From the NCBI GenBank assembly GCA_965223435.1, contig CBDCWQ010000020.1, forward strand, positions 930,001-994,000: a stretch of 64,000 bases of DNA. The letters run 5' to 3'. The position numbers and the translations under genes are program-made. Each line of letters begins with the position of its first letter. Within the stretch, counting starts at the first letter, position 1. Of the stretch, positions 18,398-26,382 are shown one piece after another. The DNA is from CBDCWQ01 sp965223435. GTDB lineage: Bacteria > Myxococcota > Kuafuiibacteriia > Kuafuiibacteriales > Kuafuiibacteriaceae. The notes under the pieces were generated by a model. The model ran no database searches. It was given only the letters and a program-made list of their open reading frames with translations, and was not told the origin of the DNA.

Positions 18398-18729
18398 CAA
18401 GCGGGATGTGCATCTAAGGCGCCGAGCCGGTCAAGGATTTCTCCGGGGCGTCGGGCGCATGGCGGCAAAGTTTGTGCCAAAATGGGCTGGAGGACACTTT
18501 CGCGATGAATCCCCGGGATTCGTTGGGTCGACCGTGGGCTTCGCGCATTCCTCAGCCTAAGCCAACCCGGGTTTGGCCCTGCGGGGCCCGGGCCGAAGTG
18601 ATGGGCCCGCCTTCGGACACGGGTTTGGATCAATGCAGGCGAGCTCTGCGGGCTCTGGGATTCAGGTTAGTTGGGGACACCCCCTAGAGCCTTCGCATCC
18701 GCAAATACCATTCATTTCCTAGATATCTG
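18398..18729. other. intergenic region between ppc and metallophosphoesterase
   Basis: This divergent gap of about 330 bases should hold both promoters. I saw no RNA gene or clear repeat. One small open frame (ATG 18505 to 18687, 60 codons, GGAGGA ten bases upstream, ending GFRLVGDTP) is possible but has no recognisable motif. Confidence 0.4.
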
Positions 18730-19995
18730 GTGACTCCCTGTCATCCTCAGGTGACTTGGGTCGCTCACCTGGGGCCCGGTGGAGACCCGGCACAGTCTGT
18801 GCGAGCATGGCCCTCCGTGGTTTTCTTGGTGGTGGTGGCGCTGGTGGACCTGTCGGTTCACACCTATCTCTTCTTTCGGCTGGTCAGGGGCCCCGGATGG
18901 CCGCTTTGGGCCCAGTGGCTCGGAGGGTTTTTTTTGGTTGCGGCGGCGGTGCTGATTCCGCTTGGGGCCATCGGCGCGCGCGCATGGCCGCGGCGCCTGG
19001 GAAGTCTGCTCGCATGGGGCGCGTACCTGTGGATGGGCACTGTTTTCTATCTTTTAATGCTCACATTCCTGACCGACATCGCGCGCCTGGTGGCTTTGGT
19101 GGCGTCGGGCGTGTTTTCCTATTTCGCGGAGGTTCGGCCGGAGCCGGACCTTGAGCGCCGGGCATTGGTGGCCAAAGGAATGGTTGGGGCGGTGGGCGTG
19201 GCCACGACGGTGGTGTCGGGGGTGGCGATTCGCTCTGGGGTGGGGGAGGTGGAAGTGAAGGAGGTTGGGGTAGGGCTCTCGCGGTTGCCGCCGGCGCTTT
19301 CAGGTTTCACGGTGGCTCAGCTGAGTGATGTTCACATTGGACCGACGCTCGGCCGCCGGTTCATGGAGGGGATCGTCGAAAAGACCAATGGTCTGAAAGC
19401 GGACCTTGTGGTCATCACCGGCGATCTGGTGGACGGGAGCGTTGAGGCACTCGAAGATCAGGTAGGCCCTCTGGCGGATCTGCGCGCCCGCTTTGGCGTG
19501 GTTTTTGTGAACGGCAATCACGACTACTACTCGGGCGCCGAAGCTTGGGAAAAACAACTCCAAAAAATGGGGATTCGGGTCCTCAACAACGAACGGATAT
19601 CGGTGGGGGACAAGGCGGCATCGTTTGATCTCGCCGGCATCGATGACTACGCGGGACTGGGCCAGGGGCCCGGGCGGGGGCCGGATTTGGCACGTACGGT
19701 GCGCGGTCGTCCTCCTGAGCGGGAGCTTGTCCTCCTGAGTCACCAACCCAAATCCATCGACGATGCGGCCAAGCACGGCGTGGGCCTTCAGCTTTCGGGC
19801 CACACCCACGGTGGCCAGATTTGGCCGTTCTCCGCCGTGGTGCAATTGGTGCAGCCCTACGTGGCGGGGCTTCACCACCACACCCAAGACACGCAGATCT
19901 ACGTCAGCCGAGGCACGGGTTTTTGGGGACCGCCCATGCGCTTTCGCGCCCCCGCAGAAATCACCAAGCTGACCCTCGTTTCCGGCCGCGTGTGA
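18730..19995 (+). CDS. membrane-anchored metallophosphoesterase (YkuE/YaeI type)
   Basis: A protein of about 421 residues. Four hydrophobic segments fill the first 160 residues (around 29-50, 60-80, 97-120, 130-145), and a calcineurin-like phosphoesterase domain follows. Metal-binding motifs are LSDVHIGPT, TGDLVDG, NGNHDYYSG and SGHTHGGQIWP. YkuE/YaeI-type enzymes are membrane-associated, and YaeI acts on UDP-2,3-diacylglucosamine in vitro; an envelope role here is inferred. The start is weakly supported: GTG 18730 has no ribosome site, and GTG 18799 (just before the first hydrophobic segment) is an alternative. Confidence 0.88.
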   Translation: MTPCHPQVTWVAHLGPGGDPAQSVRAWPSVVFLVVVALVDLSVHTYLFFRLVRGPGWPLWAQWLGGFFLVAAAVLIPLGAIGARAWPRRLGSLLAWGAYLWMGTVFYLLMLTFLTDIARLVALVASGVFSYFAEVRPEPDLERRALVAKGMVGAVGVATTVVSGVAIRSGVGEVEVKEVGVGLSRLPPALSGFTVAQLSDVHIGPTLGRRFMEGIVEKTNGLKADLVVITGDLVDGSVEALEDQVGPLADLRARFGVVFVNGNHDYYSGAEAWEKQLQKMGIRVLNNERISVGDKAASFDLAGIDDYAGLGQGPGRGPDLARTVRGRPPERELVLLSHQPKSIDDAAKHGVGLQLSGHTHGGQIWPFSAVVQLVQPYVAGLHHHTQDTQIYVSRGTGFWGPPMRFRAPAEITKLTLVSGRV

Positions 19996-20182
19996 CCGCG
20001 GATCCGTGATGATGCCTCGGCCACTTGCGTGGCCCACGGATGGACCACCTGATCTGCGCGTGAGCCGAGGGTCCACGGGTGGGGCGGTCACTTCGGACCG
20101 GGCCCCGTAAGGCCGAACGGGCGTTGACTGAAGCTACGCAGATCCGCAGCTGACGCACGGGATATCGAAGTGAGCCGGGGGA

Positions 20183-21646
20183 TTAGGTCGCAAGATCGTG
20201 CACGACCTCTGCGAGCAGGACGGCTCCGAAGCCGGTGCCGCGGCCGCTTCGGAAGGCTGGGCCAGCGAGGTCGAGGTGGCACCATCTGCTGGGGGTGTCC
20301 TCGATGTGGTTGTACAGAAACTGCGCGGCGCAGGCCGATTGGGCATTGGCGCGGTTTTTGACGGAGTTTTTCATGTCCGCGAGGTTGCTTTTGAATTCTG
20401 CCTTGTAAAACTCTGGGGCAAAGGGGAGCGGATGGACCAGGTCTCCGGTGGTGCGGCCTGCCTCCACGACACGCTGCTCGAGCTCGGCGTCGTTGCTGAC
20501 AATGACGCCGTGCATGGTGCCGGTCGCAATCAGCTGGGCGCCGGTCAGGGTGGCTGCGTCGAACAGGTAGTCGGCCTTGAGTTTTCTTGCGGCGTAACTG
20601 AGGCCATCGGCCAAAAGAAGGCGCCCTTCCGCGTCGGTGTTGTTGATTTCGACGGTCTTTTGGGAATGCATGGTCACGATGTCGTCTGGTTTGTAGGCTT
20701 TTGGGCCGATCGCATTCTCCGCAAGACATAGGATGAGCGAGAGTTTGTGTTTGGGGCGGCGTTTGGCCAGGAGCCGAAATGCCCCCAAAACGGCGGCGGC
20801 GCCTCCCATGTCCATTTTCATGGTTTCGATGGCCCCGCGTCCCTTCAGATGGAGGCCACCCGTATCGAAGGTTACACCCTTTCCGATCAACGCGACGTGC
20901 GGGCCTTTGGGGCGAGGGGGGCTGTATTGAGCCAGGAGCATGCGGGGCGCACTCAGCGCGGTTCGCCCGACGCTGTGGATGCCCGACAGGCCGGCCCGCA
21001 AAAGCGCGTCCCCCACCCACCGCGAAAAACGGACGTTGCGCATTCCCTTGAGGCAGCTCTCCGCTTCCTTGGCCAAAGCCTGGGGGTTCATTTCGGTCGG
21101 AGGTGCGTCGACGAGGGCCGAGACCGTTCGTACCACTTCGAGCGGGTCTCTTTGCTCGGGTGTGGTCTTGATGAAGCGTCCTTGGGCGTCGACAAAGCCG
21201 ACGTGAACGGTCCGCTTTTTCGACTTCGAACTTTTGCGGTGAAAGCTGGGAAAGGCCCGTGCAATCGCCACCATGATGGGTGTCAGGGCGGAGGCGGACT
21301 CCACGACAACCACCAATGCCGTGTGTTCGTCTTCGTTGAGCCTGGCGTTTTGGACGATGCGGCTGACGGCCTCGGGACGGGCCGGGCAGTTGTAGCGTGA
21401 TCCGGGTTTGGGGATGACGCCCAGGAGGAGCCGCCGCGGGGTGGTTCCCGTGAGGGTGCTGACCAAGGTTCCCCGGCTGCCCTTGGGCGCATCGGTTGCA
21501 AGATCGCTCAAAAGGGCGTGGATTTTCGGGCTGAGGCCCTTGGGCCATCGCTTTTTCCTTAAGAGTACCTCGGGAACCACGACCAACAGGCGAGCCGTCT
21601 TGGTCGGAAGGGCATTGATATCCTTAAGAAAGCTTATTCGCAGCAT
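20183..21646 (-). CDS. pepA: leucyl aminopeptidase (M17 family)
   Basis: A 487-residue cytosol aminopeptidase. The M17 catalytic domain shows GKGVTFDTGG, MKMDMGGAAAVLG, the family signature NTDAEGRLLLADGL, and YLFDAATLTGA. These motifs bind two metal ions and remove N-terminal residues from peptides. The N-terminal macro-like domain (about 1-170) is divergent, as is usual for PepA paralogs, and a basic patch (KSSKSKKR) is present. PepA can also bind DNA in some bacteria; nothing here addresses that. The gene stands alone and is divergent from the small Cys-rich lipoprotein. Confidence 0.92.
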   Translation of the reverse strand: MLRISFLKDINALPTKTARLLVVVPEVLLRKKRWPKGLSPKIHALLSDLATDAPKGSRGTLVSTLTGTTPRRLLLGVIPKPGSRYNCPARPEAVSRIVQNARLNEDEHTALVVVVESASALTPIMVAIARAFPSFHRKSSKSKKRTVHVGFVDAQGRFIKTTPEQRDPLEVVRTVSALVDAPPTEMNPQALAKEAESCLKGMRNVRFSRWVGDALLRAGLSGIHSVGRTALSAPRMLLAQYSPPRPKGPHVALIGKGVTFDTGGLHLKGRGAIETMKMDMGGAAAVLGAFRLLAKRRPKHKLSLILCLAENAIGPKAYKPDDIVTMHSQKTVEINNTDAEGRLLLADGLSYAARKLKADYLFDAATLTGAQLIATGTMHGVIVSNDAELEQRVVEAGRTTGDLVHPLPFAPEFYKAEFKSNLADMKNSVKNRANAQSACAAQFLYNHIEDTPSRWCHLDLAGPAFRSGRGTGFGAVLLAEVVHDLAT

Positions 21647-21771
21647 GTCATCCCCCCAAAGGATGGGAGCCTACCATTGCTCGGGGTTTCGGCCAAAGAT
21701 GAGGGGTTTCTTGCCGGTCGTGCCGAGATGGTGTACGGCCACCCCCACTCACTGTGGTGAAAGGGGAATTC

Positions 21772-22002
21772 ATGAAAGCAATAAAATGGCTGGGGCTTGT
21801 ATTTGTGCTGTCGGTGTCGGTCGGCGCCTGCAAAACTGCGGGGGTCGACATGGAGCAAAAAGCCAGGGTGGAAGGCTGCAAAAAAGCGTGCGGCGAAGCC
21901 GAAACCGAGTGTGTCGACAAGTGTTCGTCCGAAGTCGATCCCGATGCATGTAAGGTGGCTTGCAAGGCAGCGCGCGACAAGTGCGTGAAAGAATGTACCT
22001 AA
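21772..22002 (+). CDS. small Cys-rich lipoprotein
   Basis: A 76-residue protein with a lipoprotein signal (MKAIKWLGLVFVLSVSVGAC). ATG 21772 has AAAGGGGAATTC in front. After lipidation the mature protein is mostly charged and helical, with seven more cysteines in a regular pattern: CKKACGEAETECVDKC, then ACKVACKAARDKCVKEC. Spacings of CxxxC and CxxxxxC suggest paired disulfides between two helices, a coiled-helix hairpin. I do not recognise the family. It is monocistronic and precedes a hairpin and a helicase gene on the same strand. Confidence 0.8.
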   Translation: MKAIKWLGLVFVLSVSVGACKTAGVDMEQKARVEGCKKACGEAETECVDKCSSEVDPDACKVACKAARDKCVKECT

Positions 22003-22070
22003 ACGCACCTGATGGCCCACGGGCGGCCGAAAGGTTGCTTGCTCAGGGCTTTCGCCCGAGGAACATCCGA

Positions 22071-22102
22071 GAGTTTCGAGTCACCCGCGTGGCTCGAAAC
22101 TC
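22071..22102. repeat. perfect 10-bp inverted repeat
   Basis: GAGTTTCGAG (22071-22080) and CTCGAAACTC (22093-22102) are exact reverse complements with a 12-base spacer. It lies between the lipoprotein stop and the helicase start, about 70 bases after the former. No T run follows, so it could be an operator or a transcript-end hairpin rather than a classical terminator. Confidence 0.6.
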
Positions 22103-22216
22103 CGGTGGCGTGAGACCCTTGTCGGTCGACCGCAGCAAACTTCGTGAAAGGATGCGACTGGTCCCCGGCAACGGTTTTTTGCCACAAAGTGGCGCAGAAC
22201 CTGTTCGGGAGGGGTT

Positions 22217-24535
22217 TTGAGCGCACCAAAAGAGCGTCCTTCGGACGCCGACATCGAACTCGAGTACTACGAGACCTTTTTCTTTGAAAAAGGACTGGAG
22301 CCTTACCCGGTCCAAGAAGAAGCCACCACCCGCATCTTTTCAGGCGACAGCGTGTTGGTGACCGTACCGACGGGTACCGGCAAAACCTTGATGGCCAAGG
22401 CCGCGATGCTGCGGGCCCTCAGGAGCCAAAAGACCGCAATCTATACGACGCCGCTACGGGCTCTCACCGAAGAGAAGTACCGCGAGCTGTGTGAAGACTT
22501 CGGCTCAGACAACGTCGGTTTTGCGACCGGGGACTTTAAGGTCAACCCCAAAGGGGCGATACAGGTCGTGGTGGCCGAGATCTTGTGGAATCGAATCTAT
22601 GGGGACCAAAGCCGTGCGCCTGCGGATATCGTCATCATGGATGAGGGCCACTATTTCAACGACCCCGAGCGAGGATATGTTTGGGAGCAGTCGATTGTCG
22701 GTCTCAAGCCAAGCGTACAACTTGTTATTCTTTCGGCCACCATCGGCAAACCCGAACATTTTTGTCAGTGGGTGTACGTGACCCGTGGCGTGCCCATGCG
22801 CTTGGTGCGGTCCGATGAACGCAAGGTACCTCTCGTCCACGAGTTTCGAGAGCAATATTTGGTAGAGCTGACCAAAGAGCTCTACCAAAACAAGGAGTAT
22901 CCCGCGCTTATTTTTAGCTTCGGTCGGGCGCAGTGTTTTGAGTGGGCGCGATTGCTCAGAAGCTGTCCCCGTTTTGTGACCCCCGAAGAAAGAAAAGAGG
23001 TCGAGCTTCGTGCCGACGCCGCCCTTTTGGGTGAAGGCATCGCCCCGGAGCTCAGAAAGATCTTTGTCCATGGCATCGGTGTACACCACGCGGGGTTGCT
23101 CCCTGCCTACCGTCGTTTGGTCGAAGAGCTTACGGCGGATCGCCTCCTGAAGTTTGTGGTGACCACCGAGACCATTGCTGCGGGCATCAACCTTCCGGCG
23201 AAGCGGGTCGTCTTTCCGTCTCTGCGAAAATTCATCGGCAAAAAACCTCGATTGTTGCTCCCTGCAGAATATCACCAAATGGCCGGGCGCGCCGGACGCC
23301 CCCAATTTGACACCGAGGGCCTCGCCATCACCCTTGCGCCCGAATCCGTCGTCCAAGACTTCCGAAAAGAGATCAAAAACAGCGCCCGTGGTGGTGCGTC
23401 TGTAGATGAGGCGCGCATCAAAAAGAAATACTACCAGCGCGCCAAGACCGATGCCCGCGCCAAAGAGGACGTGACTTGGGACCCTGAGGCCCATCGCCAG
23501 CTTCACGAAGGCGCGCCCGCCGCCCTGTCGAGCCGCACCCGGATCACGGCGGGCCAGATTCTGGCCATTGGCCTCCCAGACCTCGAAGCCCAGGCCCTCC
23601 CCGGTCGCGCGATTTTGGACCGCGAAGCCGAGGAAGAAGCGGCGGCTTCTTTGCCTCCTGTGGATGGTGCCTCCGCGTCGTCCAAAGCGGACCGGGCGCC
23701 GCTGTCTGCGCCCTCTGCCTTAGAAGGTCACGCTTCCAAGGCTGCCCATCCGGGTCCGGATGAGGTGCCAGTCACTTCCCCAGCGCCCACGAGGGCTTCG
23801 TCGGATTCGGAGGTGGACGAGGGCGGTGATCGTCTTCTTATCGACGCGGTCATCGACCGCTTGTTGCTTCCAGAGCCAGACCGTCAAAATGCTCACAAGC
23901 GGTTGGCGCAGATCACCGCGAACCTGCAAGCCCTGGGGGTTCTTGATGGCCATGGTCGGCAGGTACGCGGCCAAATGATCGGTGACATTCGTGGCGCCGA
24001 TGGGGTTTTTGTTTACTACTGCCTCACCGAGCATGATCCAGAATACGAACTCACCCGCGAGTTGGTCGAGTTCCTCGTCGACCACCACTCTATCCAGCGC
24101 ATCTTCGACAAAAAAGCCGACGCGAAGCGGCGCGAATGGATCAAACAACGGCTCGGTGAACGAAGGCGCGACAACCCCCAAGTCACCTGGGATGACTGCG
24201 AGGCCGAGTACTGGGAAGCACATCCCAAAGAGCCATCGGCCATCGAACAGATCTACCAAGCTTTCTTAGGCAAGCTGCCCTATCCGGATCTCCATCTCGG
24301 CCGGAGGCACAAACAGATCTGGACCGAGATGGAGCTTGGTGAGATGGGCTTTTTTGATTACGTCGACGAACACGAGCTGGCCAAAGAGGAAGGCAGCCTA
24401 TTTACCTACTTGGCCCGAATCATGAAAACCGCCCGCACCCTCTGGGAAGCGACCGAACTCACCCATTTCAAGGTTCTTGAAGACCGCGTGCGCGAAATAC
24501 TCGGCGCAGTGGACGAGCGCATTCTCGGATCGTGA
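22217..24535 (+). CDS. Ski2-like superfamily 2 helicase
   Basis: A 772-residue ATP-dependent helicase. Motif I is PTGTGKT (K56), motif II is the variant DEGH (142-145), motif III SAT (173-175), and the second RecA domain has HHAGLLP, the TTETIAAGINLPAK segment and QMAGRAGRP. This arrangement is that of Ski2/Hel308-type enzymes acting on RNA or DNA. Residues about 475-545 form a low-complexity Ala/Ser/Pro linker, after which comes a mostly helical C-terminal region rich in charge that I cannot assign. TTG 22217 has GGGAGGGG immediately before it. No partner gene is adjacent. Confidence 0.88.
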   Translation: MSAPKERPSDADIELEYYETFFFEKGLEPYPVQEEATTRIFSGDSVLVTVPTGTGKTLMAKAAMLRALRSQKTAIYTTPLRALTEEKYRELCEDFGSDNVGFATGDFKVNPKGAIQVVVAEILWNRIYGDQSRAPADIVIMDEGHYFNDPERGYVWEQSIVGLKPSVQLVILSATIGKPEHFCQWVYVTRGVPMRLVRSDERKVPLVHEFREQYLVELTKELYQNKEYPALIFSFGRAQCFEWARLLRSCPRFVTPEERKEVELRADAALLGEGIAPELRKIFVHGIGVHHAGLLPAYRRLVEELTADRLLKFVVTTETIAAGINLPAKRVVFPSLRKFIGKKPRLLLPAEYHQMAGRAGRPQFDTEGLAITLAPESVVQDFRKEIKNSARGGASVDEARIKKKYYQRAKTDARAKEDVTWDPEAHRQLHEGAPAALSSRTRITAGQILAIGLPDLEAQALPGRAILDREAEEEAAASLPPVDGASASSKADRAPLSAPSALEGHASKAAHPGPDEVPVTSPAPTRASSDSEVDEGGDRLLIDAVIDRLLLPEPDRQNAHKRLAQITANLQALGVLDGHGRQVRGQMIGDIRGADGVFVYYCLTEHDPEYELTRELVEFLVDHHSIQRIFDKKADAKRREWIKQRLGERRRDNPQVTWDDCEAEYWEAHPKEPSAIEQIYQAFLGKLPYPDLHLGRRHKQIWTEMELGEMGFFDYVDEHELAKEEGSLFTYLARIMKTARTLWEATELTHFKVLEDRVREILGAVDERILGS

Positions 24536-24871
24536 CGCGCTGGCTGAGCCCAGGGAAACGGGAGAATCCGTCGCAGGCACAGGCACCTTGGCTGCCCTTT
24601 TTGAGGCGTCGCACGTTTACTTTAGTCGTATCGGCTTGCGGCGTGGACAACGAGGGCAGTGCCTGTCACTGCGAGACCAACCGCGCGTTTGGGATCGTTT
24701 AAGTTGTTGATTTTATTTTGGAATAACGTTCGGTGTGGACGCAGCCTACCTTGGTCGGGGGGACCAAAGTAGCCACAATAGCTGTTTTATATGCATATAC
24801 GGCTACATATCATCTGATATAATCAGCCATATCATTTGAAATTTTAAAGATACGGCTGTATATAGACCCTT
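24536..24871. other. AT-rich intergenic region before the DUF234-type ATPase
   Basis: About 336 bases with base composition falling sharply from 24700 onward. It holds short hairpins (GCAGTG/CACTGC at 24656-24672; TTGGTC/GACCAA at 24751-24767), then the promoter and repeat cluster described separately. No RNA gene or coding remnant was seen. Confidence 0.6.
24797..24857 (+). promoter_or_regulatory. extended -10 promoter with overlapping repeat half-sites
   Basis: TATAAT at 24818-24823 is preceded by TGA, an extended -10 element. Around it are ATATCA (24807-24812), TGATAT (24815-24820) and ATATCA (24829-24834), alternating in orientation, and ATACGGCT at 24797-24804 and 24850-24857 with a near-complement AGCCATAT at 24825-24832. 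This looks like a repressor site over the ATPase promoter; the regulator is unknown and may be encoded elsewhere. Confidence 0.5.
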
Positions 24872-26320
24872 GTGACCAACTTGGTGGGAAGGCGTCACGA
24901 GCAAGAAATCCTCAAAGAGGCGTGTGACTCTCGAGAACCTGAACTCATCGCCGTCTATGGAAGGAGACGCGTTGGCAAAACGTTTCTCGTCCGCCAATTT
25001 TTTGGTCCCGCGATTGTTTTCGAACTCACCGGCTCGCATGCCGGTGATATGTCCACGCAGCTCCGAGCGTTTGCGACTGCGCTTACCCGGGCAACCCGAT
25101 CAGTGGCGCCACTGGCTCCACCGGCCGACTGGCCCGATGCTTTTTTACAGTTGGAGTTCTATCTCAAATCTATCCCGAAGCGGCGTCAGGCTAAGCACGT
25201 TGTTTTTCTGGATGAACTACCGTGGCTGGCCACCCGACGTTCAGGTTTTCTTGAGGCATTTGAGCACTTCTGGAATAGCTGGGCATCGACACGTTCGAAC
25301 TTGGCGGTTGTCATCTGTGGCTCTTCAGCTTCGTGGATGCTGAATAAGGTCGTCAAGCAGCGCGGGGGGCTACACAATCGCGTAACGCGTCGTATCCGGC
25401 TCGAGCCGTTTACGCTTGGGGAAACGCAAGAGTACCTCAACGCTCGCAATGTTGAGCTCGATCGCTACCAAATGGTCGAGTTGTATATGGCGTTCGGAGG
25501 TGTCCCTCTCTACTTGAACCAGGCAAAACCGGGTCAATCGGCTGCGCAATGCATTGATCGGGCGTGTTTTACACGCGACGGCTTACTCAGGGATGAGTTT
25601 TTGCAACTATACACATCCTTATTCGAGGGCGCGGAGCGGCACGAGCGTATTGTCCGAACATTGGCGCGGAAGAAACGGGGGTTAGAGCGAAACGAGCTTC
25701 TCAAAGCGGTCAACATGCCTTCGGGTGGGACATCGACGAAAATCCTGAATGAGCTCGAGGAATCTGGGTTCATCATGCGAACACCACGACTTGGCCAAAA
25801 ACAGCGTGACGCTCTTTACCGACTGGCCGATGAGTATTCGCTATTCTACCTATCTTGGATCGAGAGCTCGCACAGTCGCTCCATGGGCATGTGGCAACGG
25901 AAGAGAGCAGGAGCGCGTTTTCGAGCATGGAGTGGACTCGCTTATGAAAACATCTGTCTCAAACACACGGCTGAAATCAAGCAAACCCTTGGTATCGCCG
26001 GAGTCGAATCCGAAGAAGCATCGTGGTTTCATCGTCCGGTCGGGCCCGATGATGAAGGCGCCCAAATTGATCTCGTGATCGATCGTGCCGATCGCAGCAT
26101 CAACTTGTGCGAGATCAAATTTAGTGAATCGGAATACGTGATTGACAAAGCTTATGGTCGAAAACTCGAACAGAAGCGGGATATTTTTCGGCGGGTAACC
26201 AGAACAAAAAAGGCCCTTTTTCTTACGTTCATAACAACCTATGGCGTGCGCAACAACACGCACGCGCAAAGGCTTGGCATACAAAATGTCACAATGGACG
26301 CGCTATTCATGGCACGGTAG
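24872..26320 (+). CDS. AAA ATPase with C-terminal DUF234 nuclease-like domain
   Basis: A 482-residue protein of the archaeal-ATPase/DUF234 group. The N-terminal P-loop is GRRRVGKT (K36) and Walker B is VVFLDELPWL (D114, E115); a winged-helix-like part follows (KTLARKKRGLERNELL region). The C-terminus has a PD-(D/E)XK-like core: D400 in QIDLVIDRAD and E414-x-K416 in LCEIKFSES. Such proteins are patchily distributed, probably mobile, and of unknown function. Codons are less GC-rich than in neighbours and the promoter is AT-rich, so acquisition by transfer is likely. GTG 24872 has no clear ribosome site; TTG 24870 is out of frame. Confidence 0.85.
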   Translation: MTNLVGRRHEQEILKEACDSREPELIAVYGRRRVGKTFLVRQFFGPAIVFELTGSHAGDMSTQLRAFATALTRATRSVAPLAPPADWPDAFLQLEFYLKSIPKRRQAKHVVFLDELPWLATRRSGFLEAFEHFWNSWASTRSNLAVVICGSSASWMLNKVVKQRGGLHNRVTRRIRLEPFTLGETQEYLNARNVELDRYQMVELYMAFGGVPLYLNQAKPGQSAAQCIDRACFTRDGLLRDEFLQLYTSLFEGAERHERIVRTLARKKRGLERNELLKAVNMPSGGTSTKILNELEESGFIMRTPRLGQKQRDALYRLADEYSLFYLSWIESSHSRSMGMWQRKRAGARFRAWSGLAYENICLKHTAEIKQTLGIAGVESEEASWFHRPVGPDDEGAQIDLVIDRADRSINLCEIKFSESEYVIDKAYGRKLEQKRDIFRRVTRTKKALFLTFITTYGVRNNTHAQRLGIQNVTMDALFMAR

Positions 26321-26346
26321 CCTGCAAGAAAGTCCATATTCGCCAT

Positions 26347-26371
26347 CCCGACAAGCTGGTCCTGGGTCGGG
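26347..26371. terminator. possible hairpin between convergent genes
   Basis: CCCGAC (26347-26352) and GTCGGG (26366-26371) form a six-pair stem in the 62-base gap between the converging ATPase and giant-protein genes. No clear T run follows on either strand, so terminator function is uncertain. Confidence 0.3.
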
Positions 26372-26382
26372 GCCTGTCTGCG

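Noticed and set aside
18505..18687. A 60-codon ORF with GGAGGA before the ATG between ppc and the phosphoesterase
   Set aside because: No similarity or conserved features; kept only as a note under the intergenic entry.
20088..21548. A 486-codon minus-strand frame inside pepA
   Set aside because: It is Pro/Arg/His-rich and lacks any motif, while the other minus frame carries all M17 motifs. It is a GC-driven shadow.
24656..24672. GCAGTG-cctgt-CACTGC as terminator of the helicase gene
   Set aside because: It is 120 bases after the stop and no T run follows directly; recorded only as a hairpin in the intergenic entry.
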